From: Vreelandella nigrificans
GTDB lineage: Bacteria; Pseudomonadota; Gammaproteobacteria; Pseudomonadales; Halomonadaceae
Length of the DNA: 64,000 bases
Direction: 5' to 3'
Assembly: GCF_002374315.1 (NCBI RefSeq)
Contig: NZ_NWUX01000006.1
Location: 62,001-126,000 of the forward strand
Part shown: one piece after another, positions 1 to 7,989 of the stretch
Layout: every line of letters begins with the position of its first letter
How positions within the stretch are numbered: position 1 is the first letter of the stretch
The notes under the pieces: model-generated
Databases searched by the model: none
Told to the model about the DNA's origin: nothing
The model's input: the letters and a program-made list of their open reading frames with translations, nothing else
Made by a program: the position numbers and the translations under genes

Positions 1-1201
1 TGCTTCCGAAGCGCGCCAGCTTCCGCTTCAGGGCCTGAAAGTTCTGGAACTAGGCCAACTAATTGCAGGGCCATTCGCCACCAAGTTGCTGGGTGAATTT
101 GGTGCTGACGTGATCAAAATCGAGCCTCCCGGCACCGGCGATCCACTTCGCAAATGGCGAATGTTAGAAGAGGGCACATCGCTCTGGTGGCATGTGCAAA
201 CCCGCAACAAACGCTCAGTGGCACTGGATTTGCGCAGTGCAGAGGGCCAAAAGCTGGTGCGCCAGCTTGCCGCTGAGGCAGACGTGGTGGTGGAAAACTT
301 TCGCCCTGGCACGTTAGATAACTGGGGGCTAGGTTGGGAAGCGCTTTCAGCACTGAACCCACGGCTGATCATGGTACATATTTCCGGCTACGGGCAAACG
401 GGGCCTTATCGCGACAAGCCCGGTTTTGGGGTGATTGGCGAGGCCATGGGCGGGCTACGTTACCTCACCGGTCAACCGGGTGAGCCTTCGGTACGCGTGG
501 GCGTCAGCATCGGTGATTCGCTTTCTGCCCTCTACGCAGTGATCGGCACACTGTTAGCGCTTCAGGAGCGCAACCGCAGCGGACTAGGCCAAGAGGTCGA
601 TGTTGCGCTGTATGAATCAGTATTCGCGATGATGGAGAGCCTACTGCCGGAGTTCGATGCCAGTGGACAAGTGCGAGAACCCAGCGGCAGCGCCCTGCCG
701 GGCATTACCCCCTCAAACGCCTACCGCTGCCAGGGTGGCGATTACGTGCTAATTGCCGGTAACGGTGACAGCATCTTCAAACGCTTAATGGGTGTGATTG
801 GCCGAGAAGACCTTGCTAACGACCCAGCGCTGGCTCATAACGATGGGCGTAGCCAGCAAGCTGAGATAATTGATGCCGCCATTCAGGCATGGACTAAAGA
901 GCGCCCAAGAGATGCCATATTGCAAGCACTGGATGACGCCCGTGTGCCTGTAGGCTATCCCTATACCGCTGAAGATATCGCCCATGATCCCCACTATTTA
1001 GCCCGGGAGATGATTCAAACCTTTACCCGCCCCAATGGCAAACCACTCAAAGTGCCCGGCGTACTACCCAAGCTTAGCGCTACCCCTGGGCGGCTGGGCA
1101 ACGGTGGCCCACAGCTAGGGCAACATACCGACGATGTGCTGGATGAGCTAGGTATCGACCACGAAACCCGCGCCAAACTGCGCCAAGCGGGCATTATCTA
1201 G
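1..1201 (+). CDS. CaiB/BaiF family CoA-transferase (5' end outside window)
   Basis: Family III CoA-transferase, which moves CoA between carboxylic acids in the cytoplasm. The frame is open to the left edge and reads LKVLELGQLIAGPFATKLL, the usual N-terminal block of the family, so only a few residues should be missing. A later block (GADVIKIEPPGTGD) and the segment around VDVALYESV, which carries the expected catalytic Asp, are also present. About 399 codons are visible against a usual length near 400. It ends 10 bp before an HMG-CoA lyase-type gene on the same strand, which suggests an operon for catabolism of a branched or dicarboxylic acid through a CoA thioester. The substrate cannot be read from the sequence. 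Confidence 0.9.
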   Translation, partial: ASEARQLPLQGLKVLELGQLIAGPFATKLLGEFGADVIKIEPPGTGDPLRKWRMLEEGTSLWWHVQTRNKRSVALDLRSAEGQKLVRQLAAEADVVVENFRPGTLDNWGLGWEALSALNPRLIMVHISGYGQTGPYRDKPGFGVIGEAMGGLRYLTGQPGEPSVRVGVSIGDSLSALYAVIGTLLALQERNRSGLGQEVDVALYESVFAMMESLLPEFDASGQVREPSGSALPGITPSNAYRCQGGDYVLIAGNGDSIFKRLMGVIGREDLANDPALAHNDGRSQQAEIIDAAIQAWTKERPRDAILQALDDARVPVGYPYTAEDIAHDPHYLAREMIQTFTRPNGKPLKVPGVLPKLSATPGRLGNGGPQLGQHTDDVLDELGIDHETRAKLRQAGII

Positions 1202-1211
1202 GGAGCGTGTT

Positions 1212-2147
1212 ATGAGCCAGTTATCACCGTGCCCCACAAAAATAGAGATCAACGAAGTCGCTCCCCGGGACGGCCTGCAGATTGAAGCGCGTTTTGTGCC
1301 TACCGAAGAAAAAATTCTTTGGATCAACGCGCTCTCCACCACCGGGCTGCGGCGCATAGAAGCGACCTCGTTCACATCACCCAAAGCGATCCCCAATCTG
1401 CGTGATGCCGCTGATGTAGTGACCGGTATTCAGCGCCGGGAGGGCGTCGACATCACCGTGCTGGTACCCAACGTAAAAGGTACCGAACGGGCGCTGGCCT
1501 GCCAGGTGGATGAGATCAACTTAGTCATGTCCGCCAGCAATAGCCACGGGTTGGCCAATCTACGCATGACGTCAGAGCAATCCCTTGAGCAGTTCGCAGC
1601 GATTTTAGAAGTGACGCAGGGTAGCGGCGTCTTTATCAACGCCTCTCTGTCCACGACCTTCGGTTGCCCCTTTGAAGGTGAAGTACCCGAGGCACGAGTG
1701 CTGTCGCTTGTTGAAAAGCTTATCGGCCTTGGCATTCAGGGTATTACGCTCTGCGACACCACCGGTATGGCAAACCCAGCACAGGTGAAGCGCCTGTGTG
1801 AAGCAGTGCTTGAGCGCTGGCCAGAAACGCCGTTCACACTGCACTTTCACAACACCCGCGGGATGGGCTTGGCTAACGCACTAGCAGCATGGCAAGCGGG
1901 CATTAGCCGCTTCGACTCTTCACTAGGTGGATTGGGCGGCTGCCCCTTCGCCCCAGGCGCCAGCGGCAATGTATGCACCGAGGACTTAGTGCATATGTTT
2001 GAGACCATGGGCATCGATACCGGCGTTGATTTAGATGCACTGCTTAAGGTCGCCGCCACCCTCCCCGACCTTATCGGCCACGAGGTGCCAGGGCAGGTGG
2101 TAAAAGCAGGGAGATCGACCCGGCGCTATGCGATGCCTGAGCGTTAA
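1212..2147 (+). CDS. mvaB: hydroxymethylglutaryl-CoA lyase (HMGL family)
   Basis: Class I aldolase-like TIM-barrel lyase of 311 aa. Family members split 3-hydroxy-3-methylglutaryl-CoA into acetyl-CoA and acetoacetate. Visible motifs are EVAPRDGLQ near residue 15 (catalytic Arg/Asp), HFHNTRG (metal-binding His residues) and GGLGGCPFAPGASGN with the active-site Cys in the mobile loop. The ATG follows the CoA-transferase stop closely and has GGGAG upstream. Its stop overlaps the stop of the convergent aldehyde dehydrogenase gene in a shared TTAA. Leucine/isovalerate degradation is the commonest role. Cleavage of a related acyl-CoA such as citramalyl-CoA is possible, given the CoA-transferase partner. 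Confidence 0.85.
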   Translation: MSQLSPCPTKIEINEVAPRDGLQIEARFVPTEEKILWINALSTTGLRRIEATSFTSPKAIPNLRDAADVVTGIQRREGVDITVLVPNVKGTERALACQVDEINLVMSASNSHGLANLRMTSEQSLEQFAAILEVTQGSGVFINASLSTTFGCPFEGEVPEARVLSLVEKLIGLGIQGITLCDTTGMANPAQVKRLCEAVLERWPETPFTLHFHNTRGMGLANALAAWQAGISRFDSSLGGLGGCPFAPGASGNVCTEDLVHMFETMGIDTGVDLDALLKVAATLPDLIGHEVPGQVVKAGRSTRRYAMPER

Positions 2148-3619
2148 GCAGGCCCAACCACATGCTTCACTTCCAAGTAAGCACTTAACCCCCAAGGGCC
2201 CAACTCACGGCCAATGCCACTGCGCTTGAAGCCGCCCCAGGCGGTTTCGGGTAGCACTAGCTGCTCGCTGTTGTACCAAATGCTACCGGCTTTGAGCTGA
2301 CGACCAATGCGTTTGGCTCGTTCGGGGTCACCACTAATTACCGTGGCTGCCAAGCCATAGGTACTGTCGTTAGCGAGTTGAATGGCTTCGGCTTCGCTTG
2401 CCACACTGCGGCCGCAGAGCACCGGGCCAAAAATCTCTTCTTGCCATAGGCGGCTCTCTACTGGCACATCGCGGTAAAGCGTCGGTGCTAAGAAATAGCC
2501 CTTCGCTGGCAAGGTGCGATGTTGCGCATAACGCACTGGCGTCAGGCCTTCCTGTTCGGCAATATCCAAATAACGCTGCACTGCGTCGCGCTGTTTAGCG
2601 CTGGTCAGTGGGCCTAAGTCAGTCCCTTCCGCAAGCGGGTCGCCTAGCGTTAACGCATCCATACGCTCAGCAAGAGCGGAATAGAGCGCTTCCGCTACGT
2701 CTTCATGTACCAATAAACGCGAGGTGGCAGAGCAAATTTGACCAGCATTGAAGTAGATGCCCGCTATTACCCAGTCAGCGGCTTGAGCTGGGTCAGCGTC
2801 CTCCATCACCAAAATCGGTGATTTTCCGCCTAGCTCCAGCGACACACTGGCAGTACGAGCAGCCACCGCTTGCATCACTGCTTCGCCAACGCGATTACTG
2901 CCCGTGAAGGAGATTTTATCCACACCGGAGTGATTGGTCAGCGGAGCGCCGATGCCCTCACCGTCACCATTGAGCAGGTTCAGCACACCCTCGGGCAAAC
3001 CAACCTCCAGAGCAATCTCCGCCAACACCAACTCAGGTAGCGGTGTCACTTCAGAAGGCTTGAGTACCACCGTACAGCCTGCCGCCAGAGCAGGCGCCAG
3101 TTTCCAGGCGCTTGTCACCAGCGGGAAGTTCCATGGTGTAATCAACCCAACAACACCAACGGGGTCGTGATACGTACGCGCTTCAACGCCCTCCATCCCT
3201 ACGCTAACCAGCTCGCCTTGGCGAGCATCCAGCGCCTTGGCCTGTTTCGCGTAGTAGCGGTAGCAGGCAATTGCATCGTCCAGATCAATCCCTGCTTCCG
3301 CCAGTGGCTTACCGTTATTGGTGGCCGAGAGCGTAATAAGTGCATCGCGACGGTTTTCCAAACGATCAGCAAAACCATCCAAGAATACTGCACGAGCGGA
3401 GCCGCTCAGCGCTTGCCAAGCGGGCTGCGCCTGCTGCGCAGCTTTTACAGCAGCTTCTACATCTGCCGCATCACCCGCAGTGACTTGAGCAATGCGCTCC
3501 TCACTAAAAGGGTTCATCACATCGAGCATGCGGGTGCCTGATGAGATGACCCACTGGCTATTAATGAACTGGTTGTTGATAAATTGTTGATTGATAAGTT
3601 GCTGGCTGAGTGACTGCAT
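2144..3619 (-). CDS. NAD(P)-dependent aldehyde dehydrogenase, probably 4-guanidinobutyraldehyde dehydrogenase
   Basis: ALDH superfamily protein of 491 aa. Visible are TPWNFP (Asn164), VLKPSE (Lys187), the general base in LELGGKSP (Glu262) and the nucleophile in GQICSATSR (Cys296). The overall pattern is that of betaine/amino-aldehyde dehydrogenases. It is the last gene of the minus-strand unit, 9 bp after the 2-ketoarginine decarboxylase-like gene. Context therefore suggests oxidation of 4-guanidinobutyraldehyde to 4-guanidinobutyrate, the job of KauB in Pseudomonas. The N-terminus is odd: an IN-Q-FIN-Q-FIN-Q pattern that looks like a triplicated copy of the usual FINGQW start of the fold. 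The true start could be a few codons further in. Confidence 0.85.
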   Translation of the reverse strand: MQSLSQQLINQQFINNQFINSQWVISSGTRMLDVMNPFSEERIAQVTAGDAADVEAAVKAAQQAQPAWQALSGSARAVFLDGFADRLENRRDALITLSATNNGKPLAEAGIDLDDAIACYRYYAKQAKALDARQGELVSVGMEGVEARTYHDPVGVVGLITPWNFPLVTSAWKLAPALAAGCTVVLKPSEVTPLPELVLAEIALEVGLPEGVLNLLNGDGEGIGAPLTNHSGVDKISFTGSNRVGEAVMQAVAARTASVSLELGGKSPILVMEDADPAQAADWVIAGIYFNAGQICSATSRLLVHEDVAEALYSALAERMDALTLGDPLAEGTDLGPLTSAKQRDAVQRYLDIAEQEGLTPVRYAQHRTLPAKGYFLAPTLYRDVPVESRLWQEEIFGPVLCGRSVASEAEAIQLANDSTYGLAATVISGDPERAKRIGRQLKAGSIWYNSEQLVLPETAWGGFKRSGIGRELGPWGLSAYLEVKHVVGPA

Positions 3620-3628
3620 GAAAATATC

Positions 3629-5272
3629 CTAGTCAGTAAATGCGCACGCACGCTGCCAGGCAGCGGCATCAATTTCGATCAGTAACGGCCCGTTGGTTTC
3701 GCGATTAGCGAGCGCCTTGGCAAACTCAGCGGGGCTCTCAACTAATATGCCGGGGCAACCAAAGCCTTCGGCCAGGGTGAGGAAGTTTGGCGCTTGAATA
3801 TCCACGCCTAAACGCGCCACGCCGTTAGCATCCATATAGCGGCGAATCTCTTCGTAACCAGCGTTATGCCACAGCACAATCACCACCGGCAGTCGCGCTT
3901 CTACCGCTGTTGCCATCTCAGAAAGGGTAAACATCACCCCGCCGTCACCTACCAGTGCCACGACAGCTAGGTCTGGGCGCGCTAGCTGTGCGCCTAACGC
4001 CGCCGGCAAGCCGTAACCCAAGGTACCGTAGCCCGTTGAAGCATTGAAATAACGCCGTGGTGCTGGCTGGCTCACTAAGTGATTGCCTGCATACACCGGC
4101 GCGGTGGAATCGCCCACCAGAATTGCTTCGGGAAGATACTCAGCAAGCACTGTATAGAGCGGTACGAAGTCGGCAAAAGCTGGATCATTGACTAGGTCTA
4201 GCGCGCTCAGTGCAGCAGCCGTTCGTTCAACGCCGTTACGCTGCAATGGGGCTGGGATGTGATTGAGTAGCAGCTCAAGACTACGCCCAGCGTCACCCAC
4301 TAGGCCAAGGGTTGTACGCTGATTGCGCACCAGCTGCTCTGGGTCGAGGTCAATACGAATCAGCGTGCCATTGAGATAGAAGCCGTCGTCAAATACCACG
4401 TCGTAATCTGTCTCACCTAACTCAGTGCCTACCGCCAAAATCACATCAGCATTGGCCGCTAGCTCACGCACGGCGGGCAGCGCCGCATTAGCCCCCAAAT
4501 CCAGCGGATGGTCGCGCCCTAGCAGCCCTTTGGCGTTAATGGTGGTCACTGTTGGCGCATTGAGCTGCTCAACCAACTGCCGTGCTGCCTCTGGCGCTGA
4601 AACACAGCCACCACCCAGCAGTACCAAGGGCTGCTTCGCTGCTATGAGTAAGCGCGCAGCTTCAGCAAGCCCTTCCGGGTCAGGCGCTGCTCGATAAAGC
4701 GTAGGCGTCTGCCAGCTAACCGGCACACTCACCGGCGCATTAAATAGATCGATAGGGATTTCGATATGTACCGGGCCTGGGCGCGCCCCATTGAAGATGG
4801 CAAAGGCACGGGCCAGCACCTCGGGTAGCGTATTGGCATCCAACAACGTGTGGCTAAAGCGTGCTACGCCGCTGATCATCTGCTGCTGGCTAGGCAACTC
4901 ATGCAGTCGCCCTTGGCCTAGGCCCAACGTATCGCGGCGGTTAACGCTGGAGATCACCAACATGGGGATAGAGTCCGCCAGGGCTTGGCCCATGGCGGTG
5001 GCAATATTGGTCATTCCTGGGCCGGTGATAATCAGGCAGACACCCGGTTGACCGTTGGCCCGCGCGTAACCGTCAGCCATAAACCCTGCACCCTGTTCAT
5101 GGCGCGGGGTGATGTGTTGAACGCTGCTACCTTCTAGCCCTCGGTACAGCTCCACCGTATGCACACCAGGAATGCCAAACAGTGTACGTATACCGTAAGT
5201 ATCACGCAGCAAGCGAATCAGCAGTTGTGCGCAGGTCATTGTCGCTTGATTACTTGTTACATTAGCGTTCAT
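3629..5272 (-). CDS. aruI: ThDP-dependent decarboxylase, probable 5-guanidino-2-oxopentanoate decarboxylase
   Basis: Acetolactate synthase-like ThDP enzyme. Visible are the N-terminal catalytic Glu in RHEQGAGFMADGYAR and the cofactor motif starting GDGGVMFTLSEMA and ending at an HN pair, with a central domain between. The ATG at 5272 is chosen because AGAGG lies 7 bp upstream. The in-frame start at 5314 would run into the membrane-protein gene and has no ribosome site. That gives 547 aa, close to AruI of Pseudomonas aeruginosa. The neighbours (guanidinobutyrase and amino-aldehyde dehydrogenase) fit a role turning 2-ketoarginine into 4-guanidinobutyraldehyde. The transaminase that makes 2-ketoarginine is not in the window. 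A general acetolactate synthase is the main alternative, but the context argues against it. Confidence 0.75.
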   Translation of the reverse strand: MNANVTSNQATMTCAQLLIRLLRDTYGIRTLFGIPGVHTVELYRGLEGSSVQHITPRHEQGAGFMADGYARANGQPGVCLIITGPGMTNIATAMGQALADSIPMLVISSVNRRDTLGLGQGRLHELPSQQQMISGVARFSHTLLDANTLPEVLARAFAIFNGARPGPVHIEIPIDLFNAPVSVPVSWQTPTLYRAAPDPEGLAEAARLLIAAKQPLVLLGGGCVSAPEAARQLVEQLNAPTVTTINAKGLLGRDHPLDLGANAALPAVRELAANADVILAVGTELGETDYDVVFDDGFYLNGTLIRIDLDPEQLVRNQRTTLGLVGDAGRSLELLLNHIPAPLQRNGVERTAAALSALDLVNDPAFADFVPLYTVLAEYLPEAILVGDSTAPVYAGNHLVSQPAPRRYFNASTGYGTLGYGLPAALGAQLARPDLAVVALVGDGGVMFTLSEMATAVEARLPVVIVLWHNAGYEEIRRYMDANGVARLGVDIQAPNFLTLAEGFGCPGILVESPAEFAKALANRETNGPLLIEIDAAAWQRACAFTD

Positions 5273-5282
5273 TGCAGGCCTC

Positions 5283-6665
5283 TTAGAAGAAAAACGTATG
5301 GGCCATAAAGGCAATGATCGGCAGCGTAATCGCCGTACGCAGTAGGAACACCACCGCTAGTTCCCAGAACTTGATAGGAATTTTCGATTTGAGCAACAGC
5401 GCGCCGATTTCCGACATATACACCAACTGCGTCATTGAAAGGCAAGCAATCACAAAACGGGTTAACTCGCTTTCGATATTAGTTGCCAGTACGGCGGGCA
5501 GAAACATATCGGCAAACCCCACCAGCGTCGCTGGCGCAGCAGCCTGAGCTTCAGGAATACGTAGTAGTTCCAGCACCGGCACCATGGGGTAAGAGAGCCA
5601 GGTAAACAGCGGGGTAAACTCGGCTAAAATCAGTGCAACAGTACCAATCGCAAAGACCAACGGCAGCAACGTTAAGAAGATATCAATGACGTTGAGTAGC
5701 GCTAAGCGGGCTAACTCCCGTGGCCCAGGCGCGCTGCCTGCACGACGGGTTGCCTGCAAAAGGCTGTAGCGGAATAGACCCACATTTTCGTTACGCTCTT
5801 CGCTTAACTGGCAGCCGACTGGCTCATAGTAGTCATTGGTTTTGCGCGACAGCGGCGGAATCCGAGACACAATGACCGCCGCGATCAACCCTGACACCAC
5901 CACCGTGAAGTAGAACTGCACGAAGAGGTGATTAATACCGACGAAGTTAATCACTAATAAGCTGAAAGCAATGGAGGCTACGGAAAAGTTGGTAGCGATT
6001 ACCGAGGCTTCGCGGCCGTTATAGTAACCCTGCTCATACTGCTGAGCGGTTATTAAAACGCCCACTGTTCCCGAGCCCATCCAAGAGGCGGTGGCATCGA
6101 TAGCGCTACGTCCCGGTAGGTTAAAAATCACCCGAAACGGTTTACGCACCATGGTGCCGATAAACTCCATAAAGCCAAACTCAACCAAAAACGGCAGCAG
6201 CACCGCCGCAAAAAAGAAGAACGTTAGCAGCACCGGTGCCAAATCATTCAGCATAACGCCGCCAGTAAAGGAGGCAGTGACAAACTCTGGCCCGAACTGG
6301 AAATAGGTCATTAGGACAAAAATGGCGCCTAGTACGCGCATAACCACCCAAATAGCCCCTACATCAAACATCTCGTGAAAGGGGCCACTTTTCGCCCAGG
6401 CAGGTTGAGCGATTTTGGCGTATAGCGTTACCACCACTGACAAGCAGAGTATCACCACCGCAATGGCTGGCAACGCCGAGCCCAGCAGGGTTTGCAAACC
6501 ATCTGCCATTAGGCCCATGCCAATATTAATAGAATCCCCCACTTGGAAAGGGACTAGAAACAGCAGCACCCCAATCAGCGATGGGATCAGAAACTTCAGT
6601 AAGTGCGCGGGAGGTATCGGCGCCGACGAGGTCGGCTGTTCCGATTTAACGTTGCTATAAGACAT
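5283..6665 (-). CDS. YjiH-type membrane protein with nucleoside-recognition (Gate) domain
   Basis: Integral membrane protein of about 460 aa with some 10-11 hydrophobic segments, resembling the YjiH/Gate-domain family of presumed transporters. A conserved-looking block, DATASWMGSGTVGVLITAQQ, lies near the middle, and a second half-repeat runs from about residue 330. The ATG at 6665 is preferred because GGGTGA lies upstream; the GTG at 6674 has no ribosome site. It lies between the guanidinobutyrase and ketoarginine decarboxylase genes, so import of arginine, 2-ketoarginine or guanidinobutyrate is a reasonable inference. No family member has a substrate I can name with confidence. Confidence 0.75.
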   Translation of the reverse strand: MSYSNVKSEQPTSSAPIPPAHLLKFLIPSLIGVLLFLVPFQVGDSINIGMGLMADGLQTLLGSALPAIAVVILCLSVVVTLYAKIAQPAWAKSGPFHEMFDVGAIWVVMRVLGAIFVLMTYFQFGPEFVTASFTGGVMLNDLAPVLLTFFFFAAVLLPFLVEFGFMEFIGTMVRKPFRVIFNLPGRSAIDATASWMGSGTVGVLITAQQYEQGYYNGREASVIATNFSVASIAFSLLVINFVGINHLFVQFYFTVVVSGLIAAVIVSRIPPLSRKTNDYYEPVGCQLSEERNENVGLFRYSLLQATRRAGSAPGPRELARLALLNVIDIFLTLLPLVFAIGTVALILAEFTPLFTWLSYPMVPVLELLRIPEAQAAAPATLVGFADMFLPAVLATNIESELTRFVIACLSMTQLVYMSEIGALLLKSKIPIKFWELAVVFLLRTAITLPIIAFMAHTFFF

Positions 6666-6766
6666 AGAGTTCACCCATTGGAAGTGATTATTGGAGGTGG
6701 GCTAGCGGCGTTGCAGGGACAGCGCTTTTTTTATTTGATAACTAGTTATGAGCGATTAGTCCGGCA

Positions 6767-7717
6767 TTAATCGCTACGTTTGACCCCTGGCAGGACGCAG
6801 AGCATTTCATACAACAGCGTGGCGCCCATTAGCGCGGTGTTACCGCTAGGATCGTAAGGCGGTGATACTTCCACCAGGTCACAGCCGACAATGTTCAAGC
6901 CCGTCGCGCCGCGCACTATTTCTAGCCCCTGAGCCGAGGTCAGCCCGCCCATCTCCACCGTGCCGGTGCCAGGGGCAACGGAAGGATCCAAACCGTCGAT
7001 ATCAAAGCTGATATATACCGGGATATCGCCCATCTGCTCGCGCACTTCCTGCATCAACGGCGCTAGCGAGCGGTACCAGCACTCCTCGGCGGGCACGACA
7101 CGAAAGCCTTGATCGCGGCACCAGTCAAAATCCTCAGCGGCATAGCCGGTACCGCGTAGACCTATTTGTACCACCTTGCCGTGGGCCAATAAGCCCTCCT
7201 CTTGGGCACGACGAAATGGTGTGCCGTGGGCAATGGGTTCGCCGAACATATGCTCATTTACATCGGCATGAGCATCGATATGAATCAGTCCCACCGGGCC
7301 GTGCTTTTTGGCCATGGCGCGCAGAATCGGCAGCGTCAGTGTATGTTCACCGCCCAGGGTTAGCGGAATGCAGTTGTGCTTGAGCACGTCATTGTAGAAG
7401 GCGGTGATGATGTCGACGCTTTTCGGTAGGTGGAAAGTATTAATCGGTACATCACCGATATCCGCCACCTGCAGGCTTTCAAAAGGCGCGGCACGAGTCG
7501 CCATATTGTAGGGGCGTAGCATGCGAGACTCATCGCGAATCTGGCGCGGGCCAAGGCGTGTCCCCGGGCGGTTGGAGGTGCCAATATCCATGGGGATGCC
7601 AATAAATGCCGCATCTAAGCCTTCGGCAGTCTCTTGGGTGGGTAGGCGCATCATGGTGGCGGGTCCAGCAAAGCGCGGCATAGTGTTACCGCCCAGAGGC
7701 TGATTGAAGTCCGACAT
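6767..7717 (-). CDS. gbuA: guanidinobutyrase (arginase/agmatinase family)
   Basis: Ureohydrolase of about 316 aa with the full binuclear manganese set: GGEHT, HIDAHADV and SFDIDGLDPS. The N-terminal NQPLGGNTMPRFAGPATMMRLP and the block SPPYDPSGNTALMGATLLYEM closely match guanidinobutyrase GbuA as I remember it. The reaction is 4-guanidinobutyrate to GABA plus urea. The ATG at 7717 is used because AAGGAG ends 6 bp before it; the ATG at 7723 abuts that site directly. It is the first gene of the minus-strand unit and lies downstream of a -24/-12 sequence facing the sigma54 activator gene. Guanidinopropionase or agmatinase are alternatives, but the decarboxylase and dehydrogenase beside it favour guanidinobutyrate. 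Confidence 0.85.
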   Translation of the reverse strand: MSDFNQPLGGNTMPRFAGPATMMRLPTQETAEGLDAAFIGIPMDIGTSNRPGTRLGPRQIRDESRMLRPYNMATRAAPFESLQVADIGDVPINTFHLPKSVDIITAFYNDVLKHNCIPLTLGGEHTLTLPILRAMAKKHGPVGLIHIDAHADVNEHMFGEPIAHGTPFRRAQEEGLLAHGKVVQIGLRGTGYAAEDFDWCRDQGFRVVPAEECWYRSLAPLMQEVREQMGDIPVYISFDIDGLDPSVAPGTGTVEMGGLTSAQGLEIVRGATGLNIVGCDLVEVSPPYDPSGNTALMGATLLYEMLCVLPGVKRSD

Positions 7718-7763
7718 ACACATCTCCTTAGCTTTATTTTGAATATTATTTAGTAGCTTGCTT

Positions 7764-7835
7764 AGCGTTTAAGGCTTTGTAGCGTTTACGGCTTGTAAAC
7801 AGGTATTTGTAAATGGGTATTTGTGAATAGGTATT
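7764..7835. repeat. short tandem repeats in the gbuA leader
   Basis: Two tandem families lie side by side. AGCGTTTAAGGCTTTGT (7764-7780) is followed by a near copy at 7781-7796. GGTATTTGTAAATG (7802-7815) is followed by GGTATTTGTGAATA (7816-7829) and a partial GGTATT. If transcription of gbuA starts from the nearby -24/-12 element, both families lie in its 5' untranslated leader. No function is known. Confidence 0.7.
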
Positions 7836-7850
7836 GCACAGAGCGTGCCA
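7835..7850 (-). promoter_or_regulatory. sigma54 (-24/-12) promoter for the guanidinobutyrase operon
   Basis: On the minus strand the sequence reads TGGCACGCTCTGTGCA. It has the GG-N10-GC spacing of sigma54 promoters and one mismatch to TGGCAC-N5-TTGCA. It points at gbuA, about 120 bp from its start codon, and lies between that gene and a divergent sigma54-dependent activator gene. AT-rich, partly dyadic sequence between 7890 and 7950 could hold the activator sites. Confidence 0.65.
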
Positions 7851-7989
7851 AGTCGTCGCGCCCCTAATTAGGCACTGCAAGGGGCAATTTGATGCAGAAA
7901 TGCATTGATCTCAGCCACAAACAATTCAATACTGAATCAATGATGCGAAAATGGTTCGATCAAAATATATGCGCCATGAATGAAACTGG

